A program made the translations under genes and the position numbers. From positions 1 through 15,091 of the forward strand of contig PLYX01000032.1 of assembly GCA_003151895.1 (NCBI GenBank): a DNA stretch of 15,091 nucleotides, given 5' to 3'. Numbering within the stretch: the stretch's first letter is position 1; the number at the start of each line of letters is the position of its first letter. Shown in pieces: positions 5,805-13,276 of the stretch. The notes beneath the pieces are model-generated. The model did not search any database and was not told the origin of the DNA. It worked only from the letters and a program-made list of their open reading frames with translations. This DNA comes from Solirubrobacterales bacterium (GTDB taxonomy: Bacteria; Actinomycetota; Thermoleophilia; Solirubrobacterales; Solirubrobacteraceae).

Positions 5805-6452
5805 CGTCGCGCTGTAGGTCAGGCGGGCGGTCTGGTAGAGGCAGTAATACTGAACGGCCAAGCCAACCTGCACGTGAGTGGTCTGGGTGCCCGTCGTCGT
5901 GCACTGGCCCTTCGGCCGGCTCGCCCTCCAGGATGTGCCCTTGCCGAAGCCGAGCGCCAGCGCGGGCGCCCACGACGGCACCGTGAGGGCCACCACGTCG
6001 CCCTTCTTGACCGGCAGGGTCGTGGCGAGCGGGAATTGGGCGGTCTTGCCGAAGTACGGTTCGAGCGGCACGACCGGGCTCTGGCCGACCAGCTTGTAGC
6101 TGAGTTTCGGGCTCTTCTGGGCTCGCAGGATCGCGATCCCGGCCGATGCCGGGCCACCCTCGTTGGCGTTGAAGAACTTGATCTGCGCCGCGTTGGGCTT
6201 GCCGAGCGTGATCGTCCATGCCACCACGGTCCCCGCTCGAGGCGCGGACTCCGGGTTGCTGTTCGTTTCGATCTTGACCTGGAAGCCGGTGGTGCGGCTG
6301 ACCGCGAGGCACGACGGCGTGGGGCAGCTGGAGACGGTCGGCGGCGTGGTGGCGGGGATTACGCCAACTTCCGTCAGGGTTGCCAGCGAGCCCGACGGGA
6401 GCGCCAAGGCGAGGCCGCAGCCGGCCAAGATCACTGTGATGACACGTTTCAT
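5787..6452 (-). CDS. secreted beta-rich protein of unknown function
   Basis: 221 residues. The N-terminus MKRVITVILAGCGLALALPSGSLA is a signal peptide, probably cleaved near Ala24. The mature part is a run of short beta-like segments with conserved-looking stretches TTGFQVKI, AGTVVAWTITLGKP, SPVVPLEPYFG, FPLATTLPVKKGDVVALTVPSWAP and TSWRASRP. Four cysteines occur in the mature region (SSCPTPSC, GQC, YYC) and could form disulfides. The pattern resembles secreted hypothetical proteins I associate with Thermoleophilia, but I cannot name a domain. An ATG three codons upstream (6461) is an alternative start; 6452 gives the more typical MKR signal start, and neither has a clear ribosome binding site. 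It follows the HIT gene by 90 bases and may be the last gene of the long - strand run. Confidence 0.8.
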   Translation of the reverse strand: MKRVITVILAGCGLALALPSGSLATLTEVGVIPATTPPTVSSCPTPSCLAVSRTTGFQVKIETNSNPESAPRAGTVVAWTITLGKPNAAQIKFFNANEGGPASAGIAILRAQKSPKLSYKLVGQSPVVPLEPYFGKTAQFPLATTLPVKKGDVVALTVPSWAPALALGFGKGTSWRASRPKGQCTTTGTQTTHVQVGLAVQYYCLYQTARLTYSATLISTP

Positions 6453-6502
6453 ATGGACCATTCAACAGGAAACACGAGCATGGAGACGATGTAGCGGTTC
6501 GA

Positions 6503-6560
6503 CGCGCAAGCCGTTATTCCCCCTTGATCGCCGCGCAAGCCGCTATTCCGCCTGGATCGC
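6503..6560 (-). repeat. 29-bp tandem duplication of the HIT gene 3' end
   Basis: Bases 6503-6531 and 6532-6560 match at 26 of 29 positions and are directly adjacent. The second (gene) copy encodes AIQAE and stop TAG at 6543-6545. The downstream copy reads AIKGE and stop TAA in its own frame. The duplication therefore copied the last codons, the stop and 11 following bases. Confidence 0.85.
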
Positions 6561-6956
6561 CGCGGCCGCAGCGGCAATCTCCGTAGGGTTTCCAGGCGCC
6601 GGCAGCCACGGCAGCCGCAGCGGATCGCCCTGGTAGCGAGGGATCACGTGCAGATGGAAGTGGAAGACGGTCTGCCATGCGGCGGCGCCACACGAGTTGA
6701 TCACATTGACGCCGTCGGCTTTCAAGCGCTCCTTGGCGCGAGCCGCGAGCCGCTGAGCCGCCCAAGTCACCGTCGTGAGCTCGTCAGGATCGATGCTCAA
6801 GAGGTCTGGAGTGTGCAGGCGCGGGACGACGAGCGCATGACCGCGGGTGGCGGGGTTGATGTCCATGAAGGCGATCGTGTGCTCGTCCCGATCTACGATC
6901 GTCGCCGGCAGCTCGCCCGCCACGATCTTGCAAAAGATGCAGTCTTGCTCGCTCAT
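6543..6956 (-). CDS. HIT-family nucleotide hydrolase (HinT-like)
   Basis: 137 residues, cytoplasmic. Histidine triad proteins hydrolyse nucleoside phosphoramidates or related alpha-phosphate bonds such as AMP-NH2. The triad motif HFHLHVIPR is present with His99, His101 and His103. The N-terminal CIFCKIVAGELPA is typical of the HinT branch, whose Cys pair takes part in a zinc site. RGHALVVPRLH matches the central strand of the fold. The ATG at 6956 is chosen because it begins directly before the conserved DCIFC start; an upstream in-frame extension to 7055 overlaps cca and does not look like HIT sequence. An AGGA 7-12 bases upstream can serve for initiation. It follows cca by 34 bases. Confidence 0.94.
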   Translation of the reverse strand: MSEQDCIFCKIVAGELPATIVDRDEHTIAFMDINPATRGHALVVPRLHTPDLLSIDPDELTTVTWAAQRLAARAKERLKADGVNVINSCGAAAWQTVFHFHLHVIPRYQGDPLRLPWLPAPGNPTEIAAAAAAIQAE

Positions 6957-6990
6957 GGCGGCCAATCCTAGCCGCCCGGGCGTGTCCGGC

Positions 6991-8541
6991 TCATCGCGGC
7001 GAGCCGGTACGTACCCGCGATTCGCGGCTGCGCGCGAAGGCAACGGCCTGCTCACGGGTGGTCACCTCGCCGGCGTACTGCGCCCGCGAGAGCTCCTCCA
7101 ACAGCTCCCCCACACGCGGCCCGAGCGCAATACCGAGCTCCTGCGCCAACTCATCGCCGCGCAACAGCGGCTTGGGCGGCCCATCCTGACGCCAGCGCAG
7201 CGCGTCGTCCAGCATCCGGCGTGCAAGGGCGATATGCGCCTCAATCGCCTCCTCGGCTTTCGATCCGCGCGTGGCGAGCCGGTCGCATACCGACAGCAAC
7301 GTGACGTCCACCTCCACCGGATCACAGTCGCGCAGGTACGCGAACACCGTGTCACGCGCGAGCGGCTGTGGCTCGTGGACGAGGAAGCCGAGTCGCAGAT
7401 GGTGGCGCACGAGCGCCGCCACATGCTCGCGCAGGCGCACGCTCGCTCGCAGGCGTCCGAGCACGTCGCGGGCGAGATCGGCGCCCAGCGCGTCATGGCC
7501 GATGAACGTCACGCGTCTGTCCAGCGCCCGCACCTTGCGGGTCGCGGGCTTGGCCGCATCGTGGAGCAGCGCCCCCCAGCGCAGGGCCTCGCCCCGCGTC
7601 ATTCCGTCCGCGAGCGGCTCGGCGAGCAGAGCGCGCACCCGCACCCCGTGCTCCTCCCCGAGCACCACCGCCGGGTCCCCCCCAAACACGTCCATCGGAT
7701 GCTCCTCCGACACCCCCATCGGATTCTCCATCGGCACCCCCGCCGGATCGGGATCCCGCGTGGTGAGTACGATCGTGCGCTCCAGCACCTCGAGCGTGTG
7801 GCCGTAGACATCACGGTGGTGAAAGCGGCTCTGCTCGACACCCCGCATCATCTCGAGCTCGGGCAACACCACTTCGGTGGCCCCGAGCTCCCCCATCATC
7901 TCCAGTCCGCGCAGCGCCCGCGTCGAGGCGACGATCCGCCGCAGCTCCAAGAACACCCGCTCAGGCGAGACATCCCGAAGTCGCGCCACCTGCTCGCGCG
8001 CCGCCGCGATCGCCTGCGGGTCGGCCTTCAGGTCGAGCTCCACAGCGACGCGCACCAGGCGCAACACCCGCAGTGGATCGTCCTTGAAGGCGGCGGGGCC
8101 GGCACATCGCAGGCGCCCGGAGCGCAGGTCGGCAAGGCCTCCGAGCGGGTCCAGCGGCTCTCCCCCGCCCAGCGGCTCGGCGATGGCGTTGACGGTGAAG
8201 TCCCGCAGCGCGAGATCCGCCTCGAGCGACCCTCCCCGCATGCGCTCCACGTCGACCTGCCATGAGCTACCGATCGTCGATCGATGAGATCGACGATCGG
8301 CCAGCGCCACCACGCGCCATGCTCCGAACTCCTCGGAGAGCGCGAAGCACGCGGCTCGATCGCCCGCGGCCTTGGCCGCCTGAGCTATCGCGCGCGCGCC
8401 CTCCCCCGGGTCGCCGTCGATGGCGACGTCCAGATCGGCGACCGGCCGTCCGAGCGCGCGATCGCGTACCGCGCCACCAACAAGCCATGCGCGCCGGCCC
8501 GCAAGCCCAGCGCGAACGACATCCAGCGCGTGGGTGCTCAT
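6991..8541 (-). CDS. cca: tRNA nucleotidyltransferase (CCA-adding/poly(A) polymerase family) with HD domain
   Basis: 516 residues. It adds or repairs the 3' CCA of tRNA. The class II nucleotidyltransferase head shows LVGGAVRDRALGRPVADLDVAI (20-41) with metal-binding Asp36 and Asp38, then DLALRDFTVNAIAEPLGG and DDPLRVLRLVR. An HD phosphohydrolase-like domain follows with H248, HD at 327-328, HH at 380-381 and D420. Two insertions are odd: residues 81-91 are encoded by a perfect palindrome, and residues 266-297 are four 8-residue repeats placed between the first HD-domain His and the HD pair. The ATG overlaps the alr stop by 4 bases (ATGA), so translation is probably coupled. Whether the enzyme adds CCA alone or only A or CC cannot be decided from sequence. 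Confidence 0.93.
   Translation of the reverse strand: MSTHALDVVRAGLAGRRAWLVGGAVRDRALGRPVADLDVAIDGDPGEGARAIAQAAKAAGDRAACFALSEEFGAWRVVALADRRSHRSTIGSSWQVDVERMRGGSLEADLALRDFTVNAIAEPLGGGEPLDPLGGLADLRSGRLRCAGPAAFKDDPLRVLRLVRVAVELDLKADPQAIAAAREQVARLRDVSPERVFLELRRIVASTRALRGLEMMGELGATEVVLPELEMMRGVEQSRFHHRDVYGHTLEVLERTIVLTTRDPDPAGVPMENPMGVSEEHPMDVFGGDPAVVLGEEHGVRVRALLAEPLADGMTRGEALRWGALLHDAAKPATRKVRALDRRVTFIGHDALGADLARDVLGRLRASVRLREHVAALVRHHLRLGFLVHEPQPLARDTVFAYLRDCDPVEVDVTLLSVCDRLATRGSKAEEAIEAHIALARRMLDDALRWRQDGPPKPLLRGDELAQELGIALGPRVGELLEELSRAQYAGEVTTREQAVAFARSRESRVRTGSPR
7651..7746 (-). repeat. 24-bp tandem repeat in cca encoding four octapeptides
   Basis: The encoded octapeptides are PAGVPMEN, PMGVSEEH, PMDVFGGD and PAVVLGEE (residues 266-297), sharing Pro at position 1 and Val at position 4. 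The two best-matching 24-base units (7723-7746 and 7699-7722) agree at 18 of 24 bases; the others are more diverged. The segment interrupts the HD domain in frame and is probably a surface loop. Confidence 0.75.
8270..8300. repeat. 31-base perfect palindrome inside cca
   Basis: CCGATCGTCGATC (8270-8282) and GATCGACGATCGG (8288-8300) are exact 13-base reverse complements around the loop GATGA. The element is in frame in cca and encodes about ADRRSHRSTIG (residues 81-91), between the conserved head strands GAWRVVAL and WQVDVERMRGG. No second copy was found in the window. Confidence 0.9.
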
Positions 8542-9764
8542 CGCGGCCGCACGGCCGCCGGGTGCGCCCGCAACCCGTCAGCGGGCTCGCGCAGCGACTC
8601 GCTCACCGGGCCGCTCGCCTGCTTGCTCACGGGACCGCCCACCGGCTCGCCGTCGCGATGGTAGACCCGCGGCACTCGTCCCGTAAGGGCGCACGTGACC
8701 TCGTAGTTGATCGTGTCCATCCGCTCGGCCACCTCCTCGGCCGTTATCCGCTGCTCGCCGCGCGCTCCGATCAGGACCGCCTCGCTCCCCCGCAACGCGG
8801 GCGCGTCCGGTGAATCGCCGAGCTCGACCGTGAGGTTGTCCATGCTCACCGTCCCCACGATCGGACGGCGCTCTCCCGCTATCAGGACGTCCGCGTTGCC
8901 CGACAAGGCCCGCCGCCAGCCGTCGCCGTAGCCGATCGGGAGCACTCCGAGAAACGTGCGGCGCTCCGCCACGAAGCGCCGTCCGTAGCCGGCGCTCTGT
9001 CCCGGGTCGCAGTCCTTCACCTCGGCCAGGTAGGAGACCAGCTCCAGAGCCGGATCCAACCGACATTCCGGCGGGTCGCGCCCGAACGGGTCCATCCCAT
9101 ATACAGCTATCCCGCAACGCACCATGTCGAAGTGCGCGTGCTTGTCTCGCAACGTGGCGGCGCTGTTGGCGGCGTGCACCACGATCTCGGGGTGAGCGGC
9201 CTTGATCTCGCCCGCCCAGGCAGCGAACACCTCCAGCTGACGCTCGAAGAACGGATCGTCCCTGTCGTCGGCGGTCGCGAAATGGGTCATCGCCCCGGCA
9301 AGCTCCACCCCGGGAGCATCCGCGGCCATCGCGACCACGCGCGATGCCTCCTCAGGGTCGCGCGTGCCGAGCCGCCCCATGCCGCTGTCGAGCTTGACGT
9401 GCACGCGCCCGCCCCCGGCGTCCGCGACCGCGCGAGCTCCCTCCTGGTTCCACACAACCACGTCGGCGCTCACCTGAAGCGCTTCGCGCAACTCGACCGG
9501 GCTGAGCGCGCCCATCACGAGCAGCCGCACGTCCTCGAAGCCGGCCTGCCTGAGCTCGACCGCCTCGCGCGCGCCTGCCACGGCGAGCCGGCTCGCGCCC
9601 CCGTCGAGCGCGGCGCGAGCGCTCGCTGCCGCTCCGTGTCCATATCCGTCGGCCTTCACCACCACGCACAGCTCGCAGCCGTTCTCGAGCTCCGCGCGCA
9701 GACGAGCGCAATTGCGCTCGATGGCGGCCAGGTTGACGCGGGCGGTCGCGCGGCGCACGGTCAC
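8538..9764 (-). CDS. alr: alanine racemase
   Basis: PLP-dependent enzyme converting L-alanine to D-alanine for peptidoglycan. 408 residues. The PLP-binding signature VVKADGYGHG is present with Lys37. Tyr260 in SAGYGRRF matches the usual catalytic tyrosine contributed by the second subunit. LDSGMGRLG, IGYGDGWRRALSG and VGTVSMDNLTVELG are all family motifs. The family normally ends near RVPRVY (residue 368); here about 40 residues follow, including two 8-residue repeats (GGPVSKQA, SGPVSESL). The start is a GTG at 9764 with GGAG 10 bases upstream. It sits 37 bases after nnr and overlaps cca by 4 bases. The nnr-alr pairing is common in bacteria. Confidence 0.96.
   Translation of the reverse strand: MTVRRATARVNLAAIERNCARLRAELENGCELCVVVKADGYGHGAAASARAALDGGASRLAVAGAREAVELRQAGFEDVRLLVMGALSPVELREALQVSADVVVWNQEGARAVADAGGGRVHVKLDSGMGRLGTRDPEEASRVVAMAADAPGVELAGAMTHFATADDRDDPFFERQLEVFAAWAGEIKAAHPEIVVHAANSAATLRDKHAHFDMVRCGIAVYGMDPFGRDPPECRLDPALELVSYLAEVKDCDPGQSAGYGRRFVAERRTFLGVLPIGYGDGWRRALSGNADVLIAGERRPIVGTVSMDNLTVELGDSPDAPALRGSEAVLIGARGEQRITAEEVAERMDTINYEVTCALTGRVPRVYHRDGEPVGGPVSKQASGPVSESLREPADGLRAHPAAVRPR
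8592..8639 (-). repeat. 24-bp tandem repeat in the alr C-terminal extension
   Basis: Two adjacent 24-base units (8616-8639, 8592-8615) agree at about two thirds of positions and encode GGPVSKQA and SGPVSESL (residues 376-391), beyond the normal end of the racemase fold. The same 8-codon period is seen in the cca repeat next door. Confidence 0.55.
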
Positions 9765-9814
9765 GATCGCATCACTCCGCTCGAGTTCTCATGGCGCACG
9801 ATCACGATCCCCTC
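9752..9814 (-). repeat. 22-bp direct repeat spanning nnr stop and alr start
   Basis: Bases 9752-9773 and 9793-9814 match at 19 of 22 positions, offset 41. In the upstream copy the shared GTGA supplies the nnr stop TGA (9802-9804). In the downstream copy the same GTGA supplies the alr GTG start (9762-9764). Confidence 0.65.
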
Positions 9815-11331
9815 GCCCCCGGCAGCGCGGCGATCACGTCGGTGGCGATCACGCCCTCGGGGGCGCCCTGGATGCGCACTGCATTGCGCCCCGCCTGCGC
9901 ATGCAGCTGGACGCCCGCGGCAGCGGCCGTGAAGGCGTCCATGCCCTGCGCAAGCAGCGCCGCGATCGCGCCTGTGAGGACGTCGCCGGTGCCGGCGGTT
10001 GCAAGCGCGGGGCTTGCGCCGCGGCTGACCGCAACGCGGCCGGCGGGCTCCACGATCAGCGTGTCGTCGCCCTTGAGCACCACCACGGCCCCCGCCTGCT
10101 CGGCGGCGTCGCGAGCGTGGGACAGTCGTTCGCGCTGCACCTGCCCGCTGTCGGTCTCGAGCAGCCGCGCGAGCTCGCCGGCGTGAGGCGTGAGCACCGT
10201 TGGAGCATCCCTGAAGGCAAGCTCGGCGAGGCATCCAGCGTGCGCGTTCAGCCCGTCGGCGTCGAGCACGGTGGCGACCGGCGAGTGGCGCGCCAGCTCG
10301 CGCGCCAGCTGCACGCTGCGAGGATCGCGACCGAGCCCCGGCCCGAGCGCCATGGCATCCGCTCGCTTGAGCGGCTCCATCGCCCCGGAAAGCCCGTCGG
10401 ACGTGAGCGAGCCCTGCTCGTCGGGTAGGCCGCGTGTCATCACCTCCATGAGCTGCACGTCGAGGATCCCGCGCAGCGACTCGGGCACGCAGGCAGTGAC
10501 ATAGCCTGCGCCGGCCCGCATCGCGGCAAGCGCGGTCATCGCGGGCGCACCGGTCAGCCCGCGAGAGCCGCCGACCACCACGACATGTCCGCTCGTGAAC
10601 TTCGTCGAGCCGGCCGTCCTGCGCGGGAGCGTGTCGAGCACGCTCGCTTCGATCAGGCCCATGTCTGTCGACGCGGGGGCGCCGCGCGGGATGCCGATGT
10701 CGATCGTGGTGGTCTCGCCCGCGTAGCCCTTCCCCGGTTGGATCCACAGACCCGGCTTGGCCGCATGGAAGGTCACGGTCTTCTCAGCTTCGATCGCAGC
10801 GCCCGCGACCACCCCGTTGGAAGCGTCCACCCCGCTTGGCACATCGACGCTGACCACGCGTCCACGAGCGGCGTTCACGGCCTCGATCGCCTCTGCCACG
10901 GCTCCGTGCGGGACCCCCTCAAAACCCGTGCCGAGCAGCGCGTCCACGATTACAACCGCTCGCTCGATCGCCTCGCGCGCAGCCGGGTCGTCGAGGCGCA
11001 CGGGCTGCTCGGCGGGCAAGCGCTCGAGGTTGGCGCGGGCGTCCGGCGAGAGCTCCTCGGGCGGCGCCACACACACCGCCGTCACCTCCCTGCCGGCCTG
11101 CCGCAACAACCGCGCGACGACAAGGCCATCGCCGGCGTTGTTCCCCTTGCCGCACACAACCGCAAGTGGACCATCGTGCGCGAAGTGCTCAACCGCCTGC
11201 GCCACTCCTTCCCCGGCACGCTCCATCAGGTCGAGCGACGGGATTCCCCGCTCGTCGATCGCCCACCGGTCGACCGCCCGCATCCGCGGCGCGTCGAGCA
11301 GCGGCTCGCACCAGTCGGGAAGGGCGCCCAT
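9802..11331 (-). CDS. nnr: bifunctional NAD(P)HX epimerase / ADP- or ATP-dependent NAD(P)HX dehydratase
   Basis: Metabolite-repair enzyme of 509 residues. The N-terminal YjeF_N domain interconverts R and S forms of hydrated NAD(P)H; the C-terminal ribokinase-like domain restores NAD(P)H using nucleotide. N-terminal motifs are VVCGKGNNAGDGLVVARLL (58-76), VDALLGTG (129-136) and SVDVPSGVD (161-169). C-terminal motifs are HVVVVGGSRGLTGAP (249-263), LDADGLNA (356-363), TPHAGELARLL (381-391), VLKGDDTLIV (418-427) and GTGDVLTG (447-454), the last holding the catalytic Asp of the kinase fold. The ATG at 11331 is close to where the domain begins. It is 31 bases after glmS and 37 before alr. Both domains look intact. 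Confidence 0.96.
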   Translation of the reverse strand: MGALPDWCEPLLDAPRMRAVDRWAIDERGIPSLDLMERAGEGVAQAVEHFAHDGPLAVVCGKGNNAGDGLVVARLLRQAGREVTAVCVAPPEELSPDARANLERLPAEQPVRLDDPAAREAIERAVVIVDALLGTGFEGVPHGAVAEAIEAVNAARGRVVSVDVPSGVDASNGVVAGAAIEAEKTVTFHAAKPGLWIQPGKGYAGETTTIDIGIPRGAPASTDMGLIEASVLDTLPRRTAGSTKFTSGHVVVVGGSRGLTGAPAMTALAAMRAGAGYVTACVPESLRGILDVQLMEVMTRGLPDEQGSLTSDGLSGAMEPLKRADAMALGPGLGRDPRSVQLARELARHSPVATVLDADGLNAHAGCLAELAFRDAPTVLTPHAGELARLLETDSGQVQRERLSHARDAAEQAGAVVVLKGDDTLIVEPAGRVAVSRGASPALATAGTGDVLTGAIAALLAQGMDAFTAAAAGVQLHAQAGRNAVRIQGAPEGVIATDVIAALPGARGS

Positions 11332-11362
11332 GACGAGCGATACTAAGGGCTCGCCGGCTTGA

Positions 11363-13252
11363 CTACTCGACGGTGACGGTCTTGGCGAGGTTGCGCGGCT
11401 GGTCGACGTTCAGCCCGCGTCGCCTGGCTATCTCATAGGCGAGCAACTGCAGCGGGATGACGGCGAGTATCGGCTGGAGCATCCAGTCGATGGCGGGCAC
11501 TGGGATCGCGACGTCCACCTGGCTCCCGAGCCGGCTGTTGCCCTCGGTGGTGACTGCGATCACGTGAGCGCCGCGGGCGCGCACCTCCTGCATGTTGGAC
11601 ACCATCTTCTCGAGCACCGGCGAGTCGGTGGCCACGGACACCACGGGCGTCGAGTCATCGAGCAGCGCGATAGGACCGTGCTTCATCTCGCCCGCCGCGT
11701 AGGCGTCGGTGGCGATGTAGGAGATCTCCTTGAGCTTCAATGCGCCCTCGAGTGCGACGGGCAGGCCAACATGGCGTCCGATGTAGAGGAAGAACTCCTT
11801 CTGCCAGTGCTCGTCCGCCACACGGCTGATCTGCGGGCCGACGTCGGCGATGACCTGGTCGATGCAGTGCGGCAGGCGCTTGATCTCGCCGACGATCTCC
11901 GCGATGCGCTCGGGAGCGAGCGTGCCGCGCAGCTCCGCGAGGCGCAAGCCGAGCAGGTAGATCACCGCCACCTGGCAGACGAACGTCTTGGTGGCCGCCA
12001 CGCCTATCTCAAGGCCCGCCCGGGTGAACAGCACGCCGTCGGCATCGCGGGTGGCCTGCGAGCCCATCACGTTCGTGATCGCAAGCACGGTGGCGCCGCG
12101 CTCGCGCGCCTTGCGCATCGCGGCGAGCGTATCGGCGGTCTCACCCGACTGGGAGATCCCTATCACGAGATCGCCGGGGCCGACGACCGGGTTGCGGTAA
12201 CGGTACTCGGAGGCTACGTCCATTTCGACGGGCACGCGTGCCCACTCCTCGATTGCGTAGCGTCCTACCAAGCCGGCGTGGTAGGAGGTCCCGCAGGCGA
12301 CCACCACGATACGTTTGACGTCCGCGAGAATCGCCTCGTCGAGGGCGCCCTGCTCGTCGAGGTCCACTCCATCGCCGTGGCCGACACGGTCTGCGATCGT
12401 GTCGGCCACGGCGTCGGCCTGTTCGTGGATCTCCTTGAGCATGAACGTCTCATAACCGCCCTTCTCGGCGGTGTCCTCGTCCCAGTCGATCTGCTCGACG
12501 TCTCGCTGCAAAACCTCGCCGGCGGGCGTGGAGATCGTGACTCCGTCGGGGCGCAACACGACGATCTCGCCGTTCTCGACGTATTGAACAGAGCGTGTTT
12601 GCGCGAGGAAGGCGGGCACCGCCGAGGCGATGAACTGCTCTCCCTCTCCGCGGCCGACCACCAACGGGCACTCCTTGCGAGCCCCCACGAGCGCGTGCGG
12701 CTCCTCGGCGCTCATCGCCACGAACGCGAAGTGCCCCTCGAGCTCGCCGAATGCGGTCCGCACCGCGGCGGCGAGGTCGCCCTCGTAGTGGGCGGCGATC
12801 AGGTGGGCGATCACCTCCGCGTCGGTCTCGGAGGTGAACATGTTGCCTTCGGCTGAGAGACGCTCCTTGAGCGCCATGTAGTTCTCCACTATCCCGTTCA
12901 CCACGACGTGCAGGCGGTCCTCAGGGTCGTAATGGGGGTGCGCGTTCTCCTCGCTGACCCGCCCGTGGGTGGCCCAGCGCGTGTGGCCGATCCCGGTGGT
13001 GGCCGCCGGCCGGGGCTCCGCCGTCACCGCAACAGCCGTGCCCCCACCGGCGTTGGCGCTCTCCCTGATGCCACGGTCGAGCTTGGCTTGGAGCGCGCTC
13101 AGGTTGCCGACCGACCGCACCGCCTCGATGCGGTCCTCGAAGATCAGCGAGATCCCGGCGCTGTCATAGCCGCGGTACTCGAGCTTCTTCAGCCCGGCGA
13201 GCAGGAGCTCGCGGGCGGGACGCCTGCCTACGTAGCCAACGATGCCGCACAC
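11363..13252 (-). CDS. glmS: glutamine-fructose-6-phosphate aminotransferase (isomerizing)
   Basis: Makes glucosamine 6-phosphate from fructose 6-phosphate and glutamine, the first step to UDP-GlcNAc. 629 residues. The N-terminal glutaminase begins (V)CGIVGYVG with nucleophile Cys2, and has GIGHTRWATHG (87-97). Two SIS domains follow with ACGTSYHAG, ISQSGETADTL, VAATKTF, ALEGALKLKEISYI and AYAAGEMKHGPIALL, ending in the usual NLAKTVTVE tail. It is about 20 residues longer than E. coli GlmS because of a Gly/Ala-rich insert around residues 64-85 before the GIGHTRWATHG loop. The start is GTG at 13252, fixed by the need for Cys at position 2; no clear Shine-Dalgarno sequence precedes it. No ribozyme-like leader was recognised in the 86 bases between glmM and glmS. 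Confidence 0.97.
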   Translation of the reverse strand: MCGIVGYVGRRPARELLLAGLKKLEYRGYDSAGISLIFEDRIEAVRSVGNLSALQAKLDRGIRESANAGGGTAVAVTAEPRPAATTGIGHTRWATHGRVSEENAHPHYDPEDRLHVVVNGIVENYMALKERLSAEGNMFTSETDAEVIAHLIAAHYEGDLAAAVRTAFGELEGHFAFVAMSAEEPHALVGARKECPLVVGRGEGEQFIASAVPAFLAQTRSVQYVENGEIVVLRPDGVTISTPAGEVLQRDVEQIDWDEDTAEKGGYETFMLKEIHEQADAVADTIADRVGHGDGVDLDEQGALDEAILADVKRIVVVACGTSYHAGLVGRYAIEEWARVPVEMDVASEYRYRNPVVGPGDLVIGISQSGETADTLAAMRKARERGATVLAITNVMGSQATRDADGVLFTRAGLEIGVAATKTFVCQVAVIYLLGLRLAELRGTLAPERIAEIVGEIKRLPHCIDQVIADVGPQISRVADEHWQKEFFLYIGRHVGLPVALEGALKLKEISYIATDAYAAGEMKHGPIALLDDSTPVVSVATDSPVLEKMVSNMQEVRARGAHVIAVTTEGNSRLGSQVDVAIPVPAIDWMLQPILAVIPLQLLAYEIARRRGLNVDQPRNLAKTVTVE

Positions 13253-13276
13253 CGCGACGACGATATCAGCGGGTTG

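Noticed and set aside
5773..6465. Alternative - strand frame over the secreted-protein gene
   Set aside because: Overlaps almost entirely in another frame and lacks a signal peptide or fold-like pattern; the frame ending at 5787 has a proper signal sequence.
6847..8265. 472-codon open frame on the + strand opposite cca
   Set aside because: Antisense shadow of a well-supported enzyme; Arg/His/Pro-rich and motif-free.
11564..12856. 430-codon open frame on the + strand opposite glmS
   Set aside because: Antisense shadow; the - strand frame is unmistakable GlmS.
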